Part shown: one piece after another, positions 17,227-29,160 of the stretch
Layout: the number at the start of each line of letters is the position of its first letter
How positions within the stretch are numbered: the first letter of the stretch is position 1
Source of the DNA: Rhodococcus sp. ABRD24
GTDB lineage: Bacteria > Actinomycetota > Actinomycetes > Mycobacteriales > Mycobacteriaceae
DNA length: 64,000 nucleotides
NCBI RefSeq assembly: GCF_004328705.1
Contig: NZ_CP035319.1
Coordinates: 1,178,001-1,242,000, forward strand
Reading direction: 5' to 3'
The notes under the pieces: generated by a model
Database searches by the model: none
Told to the model about the DNA's origin: nothing
The model's input: only the letters and a program-made list of their open reading frames with translations
Program-made: the position numbers and the translations under genes

Positions 17227-18456
17227 GTGACCGAGCAGGAACGCACCCGACGACGCAGGGAGAACCGGGCGGTGGTCGGACCCGACTACCTGATGGCGGG
17301 CAGGTACCGGCTGCAGTCCAAGCTCGGGGGCGGCGGCATGGGCGCGGTGTGGCTCGCGCACGACACACTGCTCGAGCGGGACGTCGCCGTCAAACAGGTG
17401 ACCTCGACTGCAGGCCTCGGCGACACAGAGGCCCGCGAGATCCGCGAACGTGCCCTGCGTGAGGGCCGCAATGCCGCACAGCTGTCGCATGAGCACGCCA
17501 TCGCGATGTACGACGTCGCCGTCGAGTCCGGCGAGCCGTGGCTCGTCATGGAGTACCTGCCCTCACGCAGCCTGGCCCAGGCGATGAACTTCGTCGACTC
17601 GCTGCCCCCGCTCGAGGTCGCGCAGATCGGCGCACAGATCGCCGCCGCCCTCACCGAGGCGCACGCGGCCGAGATCCTGCACCGGGACATCAAGCCCGGC
17701 AACATCCTCGTCGCCGACCGCGGCCCAACACTGGGCACGGTCAAGATCAGCGACTTCGGAATTGCCCGCGCCAAGGGTGACGCCCCCAGCGGCAAGCCGG
17801 GCGTCATCACCGGAACGCCGGCGTACTTTGCACCCGAGGTGGCCCGGGGCGACGACCCCACCGAGGCCAGCGACGTATTCTCCCTCGGCGCCACCCTGTA
17901 CACCGCGGTCGAGGGGTTGCCCCCATTCGGACTGGACGACGATCCCATCGCCCTACTGCACCGCGTGGCGAAGGCCGAGATCTACCGGCCCAGCCGCAGC
18001 GGTCCCCTCACCGACACACTGCTGCACATGCTCGAACCCGATCCGCGCCGACGCCCGACCATGGCACAGGCGCGTGACGCCCTCGCGGCCGTCGCGCTCG
18101 GCTCCGACCCCAGCGTGCACGTCGGTCAGCTGATCGGGGAACCGGTCAAAACCACCGATGGCACCACCCCCAACTGGGCCTATCGGTCGGCACCGGCAGC
18201 TATCCCTCGTCGCCGCCTGGCTTCAACCACTGCCACGGATCTTCCTGCCGCACAGATGAACACGCCGCTCAGCTCAGTTCCACGCCCAGCCGGTCGAGCG
18301 TGGCTCCGCCAGCTCACCGAGGGTCTGACGGGCCCGCAGGCCCCGACCGATCTGCGGGGCAAGGTGATCGCGGCAGCTCCGCTGGCGATGGCGGTCATGG
18401 TCGGCATCATCGTGCTGGCCTTCGTCGTGGTCCTGATCGTCGCACTCCTGCAGTAG
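17227..18456 (+). CDS. Serine/threonine protein kinase (PknB-type) with C-terminal membrane anchor
   Basis: A 409-residue eukaryotic-like kinase. It has the Gly loop LGGGGMGAVW (33-42), catalytic lysine in DVAVKQV (Lys56), the catalytic loop HRDIKPGNIL, DFG in SDFGIA and APE in YFAPEVA. After the kinase domain comes a Pro/Ala-rich stretch and a single hydrophobic helix at the extreme C-terminus (MAVMVGIIVLAFVVVLIVAL) with no extracellular sensor domain. It starts at GTG 17227. It converges on the response regulator gene with only 14 bases between stops. Substrates are unknown; neighbouring envelope-stress regulators are plausible targets by position only. Confidence 0.9.
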   Translation: MTEQERTRRRRENRAVVGPDYLMAGRYRLQSKLGGGGMGAVWLAHDTLLERDVAVKQVTSTAGLGDTEAREIRERALREGRNAAQLSHEHAIAMYDVAVESGEPWLVMEYLPSRSLAQAMNFVDSLPPLEVAQIGAQIAAALTEAHAAEILHRDIKPGNILVADRGPTLGTVKISDFGIARAKGDAPSGKPGVITGTPAYFAPEVARGDDPTEASDVFSLGATLYTAVEGLPPFGLDDDPIALLHRVAKAEIYRPSRSGPLTDTLLHMLEPDPRRRPTMAQARDALAAVALGSDPSVHVGQLIGEPVKTTDGTTPNWAYRSAPAAIPRRRLASTTATDLPAAQMNTPLSSVPRPAGRAWLRQLTEGLTGPQAPTDLRGKVIAAAPLAMAVMVGIIVLAFVVVLIVALLQ

Positions 18457-18470
18457 GAGAGGCGGGCCGC

Positions 18471-19145
18471 TCAGTCGATACGACGGCGATGCGCCCACCG
18501 GGTGAGCGCATTCCGGTTGGACTGCTGCGTCTTTCGCAGCACATTGGATGCGTGGGTCTCGACGGTCTTCACCGAGATCACCAACTCCTCCGCGATCTCC
18601 CGGTAGGTATAGCCGCGTGCCAGCAGCCGTAGCACCTCGAGCTCGCGCGGTGTGAGCGAGTCCAGCTCCGGATCCAGCGGCGGCTCCGGCACATTCGAGC
18701 GTCCCGTGAACGAGTCCAGGACGAATCCCGCGAGCCGCGGGCCGAACACCGCGTCACCACCGGCGACCCGGCGTACCCCGTCGGCGAGCTCGGTACCCGA
18801 GATGGTCTTCGTGACGTACCCGCGCGCACCGGCCCGGATCACCGCGATCACGTCCTCAGCGGCATCCGAGACGCTCAGCGCCAGACACACCGGCCCCGAG
18901 TCGATTCCGTTCAGCACTGCGACGCCGCCACCGTCCGGCATATGGACGTCGAGCAGTACCACCTGTGGACGCAGGGCGTTGATACCCGCCACCGCCTCGG
19001 CGACACCACCGGCCTCACCGACGACCTCCATGTCCGGTTCACGGCCGAGTTCGGCGCGCACCCCGGCCCGGAAGACCGCGTGATCGTCGACGAGGAACAC
19101 GCGAAACTTGTCGGGGCTGGACGCAGCGAAGGACGGAAGAGTCAC
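18471..19145 (-). CDS. LuxR/NarL-family response regulator (EsrR-like)
   Basis: A 224-residue response regulator. The receiver domain has the acidic pair in FLVDDHAVFR and phosphoacceptor Asp66 in VVLLDVHMP. The LuxR-type DNA-binding domain has LTPRELEVLRLLARGYTYREIA and SVKTVETHASNVLRKT. It begins with GTG, 25 bases after the histidine kinase stop on the same strand, so the two form an operon. The partner kinase has a PspC domain and a PspC membrane protein is encoded divergently. This is the arrangement of the EsrISR cell-envelope stress system of Corynebacterium glutamicum. Confidence 0.88.
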   Translation of the reverse strand: MTLPSFAASSPDKFRVFLVDDHAVFRAGVRAELGREPDMEVVGEAGGVAEAVAGINALRPQVVLLDVHMPDGGGVAVLNGIDSGPVCLALSVSDAAEDVIAVIRAGARGYVTKTISGTELADGVRRVAGGDAVFGPRLAGFVLDSFTGRSNVPEPPLDPELDSLTPRELEVLRLLARGYTYREIAEELVISVKTVETHASNVLRKTQQSNRNALTRWAHRRRID

Positions 19146-19170
19146 GGCCCTACCCTAGGACATCGCTTCC

Positions 19171-20520
19171 CTATGACATCGCTTCGGACTCTCCCGAGAC
19201 CTCCTCGGCGGAGGTGTGTACAGCGCCGTCTTCGGACACCGGCCGCGGCATGTGGATCCGCACCTCGGTCCCCTTCCCCACCGTCGAGCGGATGTCGACC
19301 CGTCCGCCCCGGCGTTCGACGCGCGCGTGGATCGACTTCGCAAGACCCTGCCGATCCTCGGGCACCGACGCGGGGTCGAAGCCGACCCCGCGGTCGCGCA
19401 CGAAGATGCTCACCTGGTCGCGTTCCGTTTCGGCGAACAGGTCGATATTGGGCACCCCCGAATGCTTCGCGGCGTTGACCAGCGATTCCCGGGTCGCCCC
19501 CAGCAGCGCGGTGAAGCACTCCCGGGACAGCCCGGACCCATCGCCGGTGTCCAGGTCGACATCACCGACGGTTACCGGCCGCACGGTCACCCCGTGCTGG
19601 TCCTCGACCTCCCCTGCGATCGTCTGCAGTGCCTCCGCCAGGCTCGTGTGCGCCGTCTCGCCGCCACTGAACAGCCACCGGCGCAGCTCCCGCTCCTGCC
19701 CGCGGGCCAGCCGGGTCACCTCCTGCGGAGAATCGGCCTGCTTCTGGATCAGTGCGAGGGTCTGCAACACCGAGTCGTGCAGGTGCGAGGCGATCTCCTC
19801 GCGCTCCTCGTTGCGGATGCGGGCCGCCCGCTCCTCACCGAGCGCTCGCCACATCCGCAGCCACAGCGGGACCGTCAGCAGCCCCGCCCCGATCAGGGTC
19901 ACCACCACCGCGAGCAGCGACGAGCGCAGCGCCTCGATGTCCACCTGCGCGAGGATCACCACCCCGAGGCCGGCCACGATCAGTGTCACACCGCCCAGGA
20001 CGCGAGCCCAGGTGAGCACCGTCGGGCGGTGCGGCAGCCCCAGCACCGAGCGAGATCCGTCGGTGTCGAATTCCCGCCACACCAGCGCGGCACCGACCGC
20101 GACGACGATGAACGGCGTGATCACCGACGCAGCGGTCCCGTTGACCAACCAGCTCAGGCTTGCCGCGACACCGAGGCCGAGCACCGCCAGGCCAACTGCT
20201 CGCCGGCGCTCGGCGGGGCTGGGTTTCTCGGTGTCGGTTCCGGGCGGGGTGAAGATCCACAACAGCCCGTAAGCCATGATTCCGGCGCCTGCGAGCGATG
20301 CCAGCAAGGTGAACGCGATCCGCACCTTGAACGGATCGACGCCGAGATGATCCGCGACACCACCGGCGACACCGCCCACGATTCGGCCTCCGACCCGACG
20401 CCGGAGCTGGGGGTAGAGAGTCTCGTCCCGGGCGGGGTCCAGCGCCGTGTTCACAGCCTGGTTCGGGTCGGCCAAAGGTTGCACAGTCCCGATACTGGCA
20501 CGGCAGCCGTCGTCCGACAT
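19171..20520 (-). CDS. PspC-domain sensor histidine kinase (EsrS-like)
   Basis: A 449-residue membrane kinase. An N-terminal PspC domain (GRIVGGVAGGVADHLGVDPFKVR, about residues 45-92) includes one hydrophobic helix. Several further membrane helices follow between residues 105 and 222. The dimerisation box is EEIASHLHDSVLQTL with probable phospho-His248, followed by a HATPase region with VNAAKHSG and DRGVGFDP. This layout matches EsrS, whose activity is held off by a separate PspC membrane protein and released by envelope-active antibiotics. That regulation is inferred from the family, not visible here. Confidence 0.88.
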   Translation of the reverse strand: MSDDGCRASIGTVQPLADPNQAVNTALDPARDETLYPQLRRRVGGRIVGGVAGGVADHLGVDPFKVRIAFTLLASLAGAGIMAYGLLWIFTPPGTDTEKPSPAERRRAVGLAVLGLGVAASLSWLVNGTAASVITPFIVVAVGAALVWREFDTDGSRSVLGLPHRPTVLTWARVLGGVTLIVAGLGVVILAQVDIEALRSSLLAVVVTLIGAGLLTVPLWLRMWRALGEERAARIRNEEREEIASHLHDSVLQTLALIQKQADSPQEVTRLARGQERELRRWLFSGGETAHTSLAEALQTIAGEVEDQHGVTVRPVTVGDVDLDTGDGSGLSRECFTALLGATRESLVNAAKHSGVPNIDLFAETERDQVSIFVRDRGVGFDPASVPEDRQGLAKSIHARVERRGGRVDIRSTVGKGTEVRIHMPRPVSEDGAVHTSAEEVSGESEAMS

Positions 20521-20622
20521 CAGGGCCCGACCCTGAGATCTGTGGGACCTGGCCGCGGCTTCAGGGAAAGATCAGGGTAGTTCCCGATGGTGCGGCGCCA
20601 GTCCGATCGCGACGATGGTTCC

Positions 20623-21936
20623 ATGAGCACTGAAAGGACCACCGGGAGCTTCACCGATCAGCTTCACGACCTGTGGCGGACCCGCCCTGTCCGGCTGCCG
20701 GTGCAGGGTCACATCGCCGGTGTCGCGGCCGGTATCGGCCACCGCTACCGCGTAGACCCCGTACTGGTGCGCGTCGCGTTCGTAGTGTCGACGATTTTCG
20801 GCGGTGCGGGCATCGTCCTGTATCTCGCGGGGTGGCTGCTGCTGAGCAAGCCCGGCGATCAGGTGTCGCCCGCCGAGTCGCTGCTGGGACGCGGCCAGAG
20901 TTCACAGTCCGGGACCAAGACCGTCGTGCTGCTGGTCGCCCTCGCGATCGCAATGAGTACGCTCGGCCCGATCGGGATAGGGATGGGCGGGTCGGGGCTG
21001 ATCAGCTTCGCGCTCATGCTGGGCGGTCTGTGGTTGCTGTTCCAGCGCCAGCCGGTCCCCCCGCCGCTTCCCGCAGGGACGCCGCAGGGCTTCCCCGTGA
21101 CGCCGTTCCAGACGGTGTCGGCGGCCACCTTCCCGGGCCAGGCGTACAGCCCGTACACCCTGCTACCGGACCACTACGAACCGTCACCGACACCGGCACC
21201 GGCACCGGCACCGGCGCAACCTCAGGCCCCGAACGCAGAGGCAACCGCGCAGCCGTACCCGACTCCCCCGGCTTGGGATCCCCTCGGAGTCGCCCCGTTT
21301 GCGTGGGATCTACCCGACCCGGCGACACCACCGGGACTCCCGGCGGAGCTGCCGCGCAAGCGCACCCGGTTCACATCGGTCATCCTCGGGCTCGCTGTGC
21401 TGGCCGCCGCCGCAGCAGCAGCGGTGTCGGCCGCAGTGGGCTCGGAGTGGTTGTCCCCCGGCCGGATCGGTGCAATCTCACTCGCCGTTGTCGGCATCGG
21501 CCTGGTGCTCGGCGGGTTCCTGCGCCGCGGCTACGGACTGCTCGTGGTCACCGGACCGCTGATCGGATTCGTCGTTCTCGCGTCCCTGGTCGGACCGCTC
21601 AACTTCGATGCGACCGGGCAACAGAGATGGTTCCCGGCCACTGCCGCGGAACTCCAGTCGTCGTACTCCGGCGGATTCGGGGACTTCACCCTCGATCTGA
21701 GCATGATGAAACTGACGAAAGACACGACAGTGGAAGTCGATACGAAGTTCGGCGAGTTCAATGTGATCGTGCCGCCCACCATGAGCGTCGAGAACATCTG
21801 CACCGTCACGCTCGGTGACGCGAGCGGGTGTCTCGACTCGGGCGTGCATCGAGGAACGAATGCCCCGGATGGCAGTCCGGTCCTGACCGTCAAGGCCCAC
21901 GGAACGATGGGAAGTGTAGGGGTGCAGCATGGCTGA
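20623..21936 (+). CDS. PspC-domain membrane protein (EsrI-like inhibitor)
   Basis: A 437-residue protein. The PspC domain (HIAGVAAGIGHRYRVDPVLVR, about residues 28-80) is at the N-terminus with a membrane helix. A second helix and a Pro/Ala-rich linker, including a run of alternating Pro-Ala encoded by a short tandem repeat at about 21190-21222, come next. Further helices precede a C-terminal extracytoplasmic domain (GDFTLDLSMMKL and DTKFGEFNVIVPP) of the kind often found in such proteins. It is divergent from the PspC kinase gene with a 102-base gap. By analogy with EsrI it would keep the kinase inactive in unstressed cells. Confidence 0.8.
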   Translation: MSTERTTGSFTDQLHDLWRTRPVRLPVQGHIAGVAAGIGHRYRVDPVLVRVAFVVSTIFGGAGIVLYLAGWLLLSKPGDQVSPAESLLGRGQSSQSGTKTVVLLVALAIAMSTLGPIGIGMGGSGLISFALMLGGLWLLFQRQPVPPPLPAGTPQGFPVTPFQTVSAATFPGQAYSPYTLLPDHYEPSPTPAPAPAPAQPQAPNAEATAQPYPTPPAWDPLGVAPFAWDLPDPATPPGLPAELPRKRTRFTSVILGLAVLAAAAAAAVSAAVGSEWLSPGRIGAISLAVVGIGLVLGGFLRRGYGLLVVTGPLIGFVVLASLVGPLNFDATGQQRWFPATAAELQSSYSGGFGDFTLDLSMMKLTKDTTVEVDTKFGEFNVIVPPTMSVENICTVTLGDASGCLDSGVHRGTNAPDGSPVLTVKAHGTMGSVGVQHG

Positions 21937-22174
21937 GTTCGGACAGACGCAAGCGCCAGACGAGCCGAATGCGTCGAGCACATCGAGGACACCCCGGCGC
22001 GCTTCCTGGCCGCTGTTCCTCACCGGTCTCGCAGCTCTCCTGGTCAGCGCATGGGCCCTGATCGGGCCGTTCTCCCTGGACCCGCTCGCGAATGTGGAGT
22101 TCCGCTGGCTGTTCGTGATCGTGGCGGTCGCGGTCGGCGCGGTTCTGGTGTTCTCGCCGGGCAGGCGAAAGTAG
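21929..22174 (+). CDS. Small two-helix membrane protein next to EsrI-like gene
   Basis: An 81-residue protein with two hydrophobic helices (WPLFLTGLAALLVSAWALI and LFVIVAVAVGAVLVF) and a short basic end. Its ATG lies inside the final codons of the PspC gene (8-base overlap), which indicates translational coupling. Small membrane proteins often accompany PspC genes in actinobacteria. A role as subunit or modulator of the stress system is inference from position. Confidence 0.75.
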   Translation: MAEFGQTQAPDEPNASSTSRTPRRASWPLFLTGLAALLVSAWALIGPFSLDPLANVEFRWLFVIVAVAVGAVLVFSPGRRK

Positions 22175-22201
22175 CTGCCTCAAACAGAACCGAGCAGACG
22201 A

Positions 22202-22231
22202 AAGCGCCCCGACCGTCCGGTCGGGGCGCTT
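22202..22231. terminator. Bidirectional terminator between esrI-like operon and guaA
   Basis: Perfect 14-base arms AAGCGCCCCGACCG/CGGTCGGGGCGCTT with a two-base centre lie between two convergent genes. A-rich and T-rich ends flank the stem on the two sides, as expected for a shared terminator. Confidence 0.85.
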
Positions 22232-22246
22232 GCTTTCACCCGGGAA

Positions 22247-23818
<1,572 letters not shown>

Positions 23819-23849
23819 CCGGACAGTCTAATATGCCCAGCTCCGACCC

Positions 23850-25610
23850 CTACGCGACCCCACTCCCGCTACCGGTACCGGCCTTCTCGCCCCCGCGGAT
23901 CTCCACGATCGGCAATGTCAACGCGGCGGGAGCACCTGCCGGGACCACCGGGTTCTTCGGCGCAACCGGCGCAATCCGCTGGTAGTCGGCGCCCTGCGCG
24001 GGCCGGGTGTCCTGTTCGCCCTTGTTCGGCCACAGCGACGCCGCCCGCTCGGCCTGCGCGCTGATCGTCAGCGACGGGTTCACGCCCAGGTTCGCGGACA
24101 CCGAGGCGCCGTCGACGACGCTGAGCGTCGGGTAACCGTACACGCGGTGGTAGGGATCGATCACGCCATGGTCCGCGTCCGATCCGATCGCGCAGCCGCC
24201 GAGGAAGTGCGCGGTGAGTGGGACGTTGAAGACCTCACCCCAGGTGCCGCCCGCGACACCGTCGATCTTCTCGGCGATCCGCCGGGTGGCGTCGTTGCCG
24301 GCGGGAATCCACGTCGGGTTCGGCTCACCGTGGCCCTGCTTGCTGGTGACCTTGCGGCGGCCGAGGATCCCCTTCTTGGTGTACGTGGTGATCGAGTTGT
24401 CGAGGTTCTGCATCACCAGCGCGATGATGGTGCGCTCGCTCCAATCCTTCACCGACAGCATGCGCAGCATCTGCCCGGGATTCGCGACAATTGCCTTCAG
24501 GAGCTTCACGAAGCGCGGCGTGGAACCGCCGCCGTCGGTCATGAGCGTCTGCAGCAGGCCCATCGCGTTGGAGCCCTTGCCGTAGCGGACCGGCTCGATG
24601 TGGGTGTCCGACGTCGGATAGAACGACGACGTGATCGCGACACCGTGAGTGAGGTCCATCGCGGGATCGACCTTCATCTTCCCCGCCCCGACGATGGATT
24701 CGGAGTTGGTGCGGGTGAGCTCGCCCAGCCGGTCCGACAGCCTGGGCAGCGCGCCGGTGTCCTTCATCTTGTGCAGCAACTGCTGGGTGCCCCACGTGCC
24801 GGCCGCGACGACGACGTGCTTGGCGGTGTAGGTCTTGTGGTTCTTGCGAACCTTGGCGCCGGTGCGGCGGGTCACGACGTCCCACGTGCCGTCCGACGCC
24901 TCGTACAGCGACTCGACGGTCGTCATCGGGACGATCGTGGCGCCCGCCTTCTCGGCGAGCCCGAGATAGTTCTTGATCAGCGTGTTCTTGGCGCCGTGCC
25001 GACAGCCGGTCATGCACTCACCGCACTCGATGCAGCCGGTGCGAGCGGGGCCGGCGCCGCCGAAGTACGGATCTTCCACGGTCTTGCCGGGCTCGCCGAA
25101 GAACACGCCGACCGGCGTCTGGATGAACGTCTCGCCCACACCCATGTCCTCGGCGACGGACTTGATGACCTCGTCGGCGGGGGTCATGTGCGGGTTCTGC
25201 ACGACGCCGAGCATCTTGCGGGCCTGCTCGTAGTGCGGCGTGAGCTCGGCATCCCAGTCGGTGATATCGCGCCACTGCGGGTCCTCGAAGAACGACGCCG
25301 GCGGCTTGTAGAGAGTGTTGGCGTAGTTGAGTGACCCGCCGCCGACGCCCGCACCGGCGAGGATCAACACATCGCGCAGCAGGTGTACGCGCTGGATGCC
25401 GTAGCAGCCGAGCGCCGGCGCCCACAGGAACCGCTTGAGGTCCCAGCTGGTCTTGGCGAAGTCCGCATCGGCGTACCGGCGTCCCGCCTCGAGCACGCCG
25501 ACCTTGTAACCCTTCTCGACGAGCCGGAGCGCGGTGACACTGCCACCGAATCCGGAACCGACGATGAGCACGTCGTAGTCGGTTGCGCGCTGCTTGTCCC
25601 GCTGCCCCAT
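23850..25610 (-). CDS. choD: GMC-family oxidoreductase, ChoD-like
   Basis: A 586-residue flavoprotein. FAD motif VLIVGSGFGGSVTAL is near the N-terminus, and a Cys-rich insert TGCIECGECMTGCRHGAKN follows in the middle. The C-terminal GMC region has FLGGCAIGSD and SANLGVNPSLTI. The ATG at 25610 has GAGGTG upstream; a reading to 25679 adds an unrelated lead. Sequence pattern and position between guaA and guaB3 match M. tuberculosis ChoD (Rv3409c), historically called cholesterol oxidase, although its true substrate is doubtful. No other sterol gene is nearby. Confidence 0.88.
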   Translation of the reverse strand: MGQRDKQRATDYDVLIVGSGFGGSVTALRLVEKGYKVGVLEAGRRYADADFAKTSWDLKRFLWAPALGCYGIQRVHLLRDVLILAGAGVGGGSLNYANTLYKPPASFFEDPQWRDITDWDAELTPHYEQARKMLGVVQNPHMTPADEVIKSVAEDMGVGETFIQTPVGVFFGEPGKTVEDPYFGGAGPARTGCIECGECMTGCRHGAKNTLIKNYLGLAEKAGATIVPMTTVESLYEASDGTWDVVTRRTGAKVRKNHKTYTAKHVVVAAGTWGTQQLLHKMKDTGALPRLSDRLGELTRTNSESIVGAGKMKVDPAMDLTHGVAITSSFYPTSDTHIEPVRYGKGSNAMGLLQTLMTDGGGSTPRFVKLLKAIVANPGQMLRMLSVKDWSERTIIALVMQNLDNSITTYTKKGILGRRKVTSKQGHGEPNPTWIPAGNDATRRIAEKIDGVAGGTWGEVFNVPLTAHFLGGCAIGSDADHGVIDPYHRVYGYPTLSVVDGASVSANLGVNPSLTISAQAERAASLWPNKGEQDTRPAQGADYQRIAPVAPKNPVVPAGAPAALTLPIVEIRGGEKAGTGSGSGVA

Positions 25611-25736
25611 TGCACACCTCCACCATGAACCGGATTTGCTACTCGCCAGTATGCACCGTAACTCTGTGACTCGAGCCACAAGGGTGCCCTAACTGTAACT
25701 ACAGGTTCCACAAACGGTGCGGGTTCCCCGAAACAC

Positions 25737-25772
25737 GCGAGTGGCCCGGCACCACGGTGCCGGGCCACTCGC
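25737..25772 (-). terminator. Terminator downstream of guaB3
   Basis: Perfect 17-base arms GCGAGTGGCCCGGCACC/GGTGCCGGGCCACTCGC with a two-base centre lie 12 bases beyond the guaB3 stop codon on the minus strand. Confidence 0.8.
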
Positions 25773-25784
25773 CGAGATCCGATT

Positions 25785-26924
25785 TCAGGCGCGAACGCTC
25801 AGGCCGACCTTCTGGAACTCCTTGAGGTCGGAGTAGCCAGCCTTCGCCATCGACCGGCGCAGGCCGCCGACGAAGTTGAGCGAACCGTACGGGTCGTCCG
25901 AGGGGCCGTTGAGGACCTGGTCCAGGCCGGGACGCTCACCGTAGGCGACCGGCAGCAGCGAGCCGCGCGGCATAGACGGATGCGCGGCCGCGGAAGGCCA
26001 GTACCAGCCGCCGCCGGGAGCCTCCTGCGCGACGGCGAGGGGTGCTCCGAGAACCGCAGCGTCGGCGCCGCATGCGATGGCCTTGGCGAAGTCGCCGGAC
26101 GAGGTGATATCGCCGTCGGCGATGACGTGGACATAGCGTCCGCCGGTCTCGTCGAGGTAGTCCCGGCGGGCCGCGGCGGCGTCGGCGATCGCGGTTGCCA
26201 TCGGAACACCGATGCCGAGCACCTCGCGGGTGGTGGTCGCGCCCTCGGTGGAGCCGTAACCGACGATCACACCGGCCGCGCCGGTACGCATCAGGTGCAA
26301 TGCGGTGCGGTGATCACTGACGCCACCGGCGATGACCGGCACGTCCAGCTCGGAGATGAACGTCTTGAGGTTGAGCGGTTCACTCTCCCCATGTGCGACG
26401 TGCTCGGCGGAGATGATCGTGCCGTGGATGACCAGGAGATCGATCCCGGCCTTCACCAGCTCCGGGGTGAGCGCGAGCGCATTCTGCGGGCTCACCCGGA
26501 CGGCGGTGGTGACACCGGCGTCACGAACCCGTGCGACGGCCGCCGCGAGCAGCTCCGGCTGCAGCGGCGCGGCATGCAGTTCCTGCAGACGCGCGACGGC
26601 CGCGTCGGGATCGATCTCGGCCTCGGCCAGTTCGGCGAGCTTGGTCAGCTCCGCCTCGACGTCGGGGTGCCGGCCCCACAGGCCCTCACCGTTGATGACC
26701 CCCAGACCACCAGCCTTGCCCAGTTCGATCGCGAACGACGGCGACACCAGCGCGTCGGTCGGATGGGCCAGCACCGGGATATCGAAGCGGTAGGCGTCGA
26801 TCTGCCAGGCCGTCGACACCTCCTTCGAGGAGCGGGTCCGGCGAGAGGGAACGATGTTGACATCGTCCAACTCGTAGGTACGTCGGGCAGTCCTGCCCAT
26901 GCCGATCTCAACGAGGTCGCGCAC
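25785..26924 (-). CDS. guaB3: GuaB3, IMP dehydrogenase-like family protein without CBS domains
   Basis: A 379-residue TIM-barrel protein of the IMPDH/GMP reductase superfamily. It opens with a barrel segment including NIVPSRRTRSSKEVST and LAHPTDALVSP and lacks the CBS pair found in GuaB2. The phosphate-binding region IVGYGSTEGATTTREVLG replaces the GPGSICTTR loop. GuaB3 proteins are typical of actinobacteria and always accompany guaB2, as here. Their reaction differs from or is weaker than IMPDH; a purine-recycling role has been proposed. The gene is 30 bases downstream of guaB2 and co-oriented. Confidence 0.93.
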   Translation of the reverse strand: MRDLVEIGMGRTARRTYELDDVNIVPSRRTRSSKEVSTAWQIDAYRFDIPVLAHPTDALVSPSFAIELGKAGGLGVINGEGLWGRHPDVEAELTKLAELAEAEIDPDAAVARLQELHAAPLQPELLAAAVARVRDAGVTTAVRVSPQNALALTPELVKAGIDLLVIHGTIISAEHVAHGESEPLNLKTFISELDVPVIAGGVSDHRTALHLMRTGAAGVIVGYGSTEGATTTREVLGIGVPMATAIADAAAARRDYLDETGGRYVHVIADGDITSSGDFAKAIACGADAAVLGAPLAVAQEAPGGGWYWPSAAAHPSMPRGSLLPVAYGERPGLDQVLNGPSDDPYGSLNFVGGLRRSMAKAGYSDLKEFQKVGLSVRA

Positions 26925-26954
26925 GCGCGCCCCTTTCTCGATTGTGAGGTGTGC

Positions 26955-28631
<1,677 letters not shown>

Positions 28632-28668
28632 CTAGCGCGGACCGGGCTGACCTGCGTACCGTGGTGTT

Positions 28669-29073
28669 GTGCGCGATCAATTGCCTCCCGGCCTACCGCC
28701 GGACCCCTTCGCCGGCGACCCCGCCGACCCGTCTGCTGCGCTCGACGCGATCGAGCCGGGCCAGCCCCTGGATCCCCACGAGCGCTTGGCTGTGGAAGAG
28801 GACCTGGCAGACCTGGCCGTCTACGAAGCACTGCTGGGCCACCGCGGCATCCGTGGCCTCGTCGTGTGCTGCGAGGACTGCCAACAGGATCACTACCACG
28901 ACTGGGACATGCTGCGGGCGAACCTGCTTCAGCTGCTCGTCGACGGCACGGTCCGCCCCCACGAGCCTGCGTACGATCCGTCGCCCGAGGCGTATGTGAC
29001 GTGGGACTACTGCCGCGGGTATGCGGATGCCTCGATGAACGACGCGCTGCACGGCGACGGATTCGATCTCTGA
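28669..29073 (+). CDS. DUF5319 family protein
   Basis: A 134-residue acidic protein from a GTG start. It has paired cysteines and a His cluster in CCEDCQQDHYHDWDM, which may bind metal. It matches Rv3412 in position (between guaB2 and the sigD anti-sigma gene) and in pattern. Function unknown; no signal peptide or membrane helix is seen. Confidence 0.88.
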   Translation: MRDQLPPGLPPDPFAGDPADPSAALDAIEPGQPLDPHERLAVEEDLADLAVYEALLGHRGIRGLVVCCEDCQQDHYHDWDMLRANLLQLLVDGTVRPHEPAYDPSPEAYVTWDYCRGYADASMNDALHGDGFDL

Positions 29074-29095
29074 GAACCTGGAACTGACAGCCTGA

Positions 29096-29140
29096 AACGG
29101 CGGAGGCCCGGCAAGTTGAACTTGCCGGGCCTCCGCCGTT
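29096..29140. terminator. Bidirectional terminator between DUF5319 gene and rsdA
   Basis: Perfect 22-base arms (29096-29117 and 29119-29140) around a single G lie between two convergent genes. The stem starts AACGGCGG and carries flanking A/T bases, suitable for both strands. Confidence 0.88.
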
Positions 29141-29160
29141 CGGTTGTCAGGACGCCACTG

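Noticed and set aside
21190..21222. Short tandem repeat of the form caccgg
   Set aside because: It encodes a Pro-Ala linker in the PspC membrane protein; ordinary low-complexity coding sequence, not a CRISPR or regulatory repeat.
23850..25610. Assigning a sterol-degradation role to the ChoD-like gene
   Set aside because: It sits in a purine-synthesis neighbourhood conserved across mycobacteria and no other sterol gene is present; the name reflects homology only.
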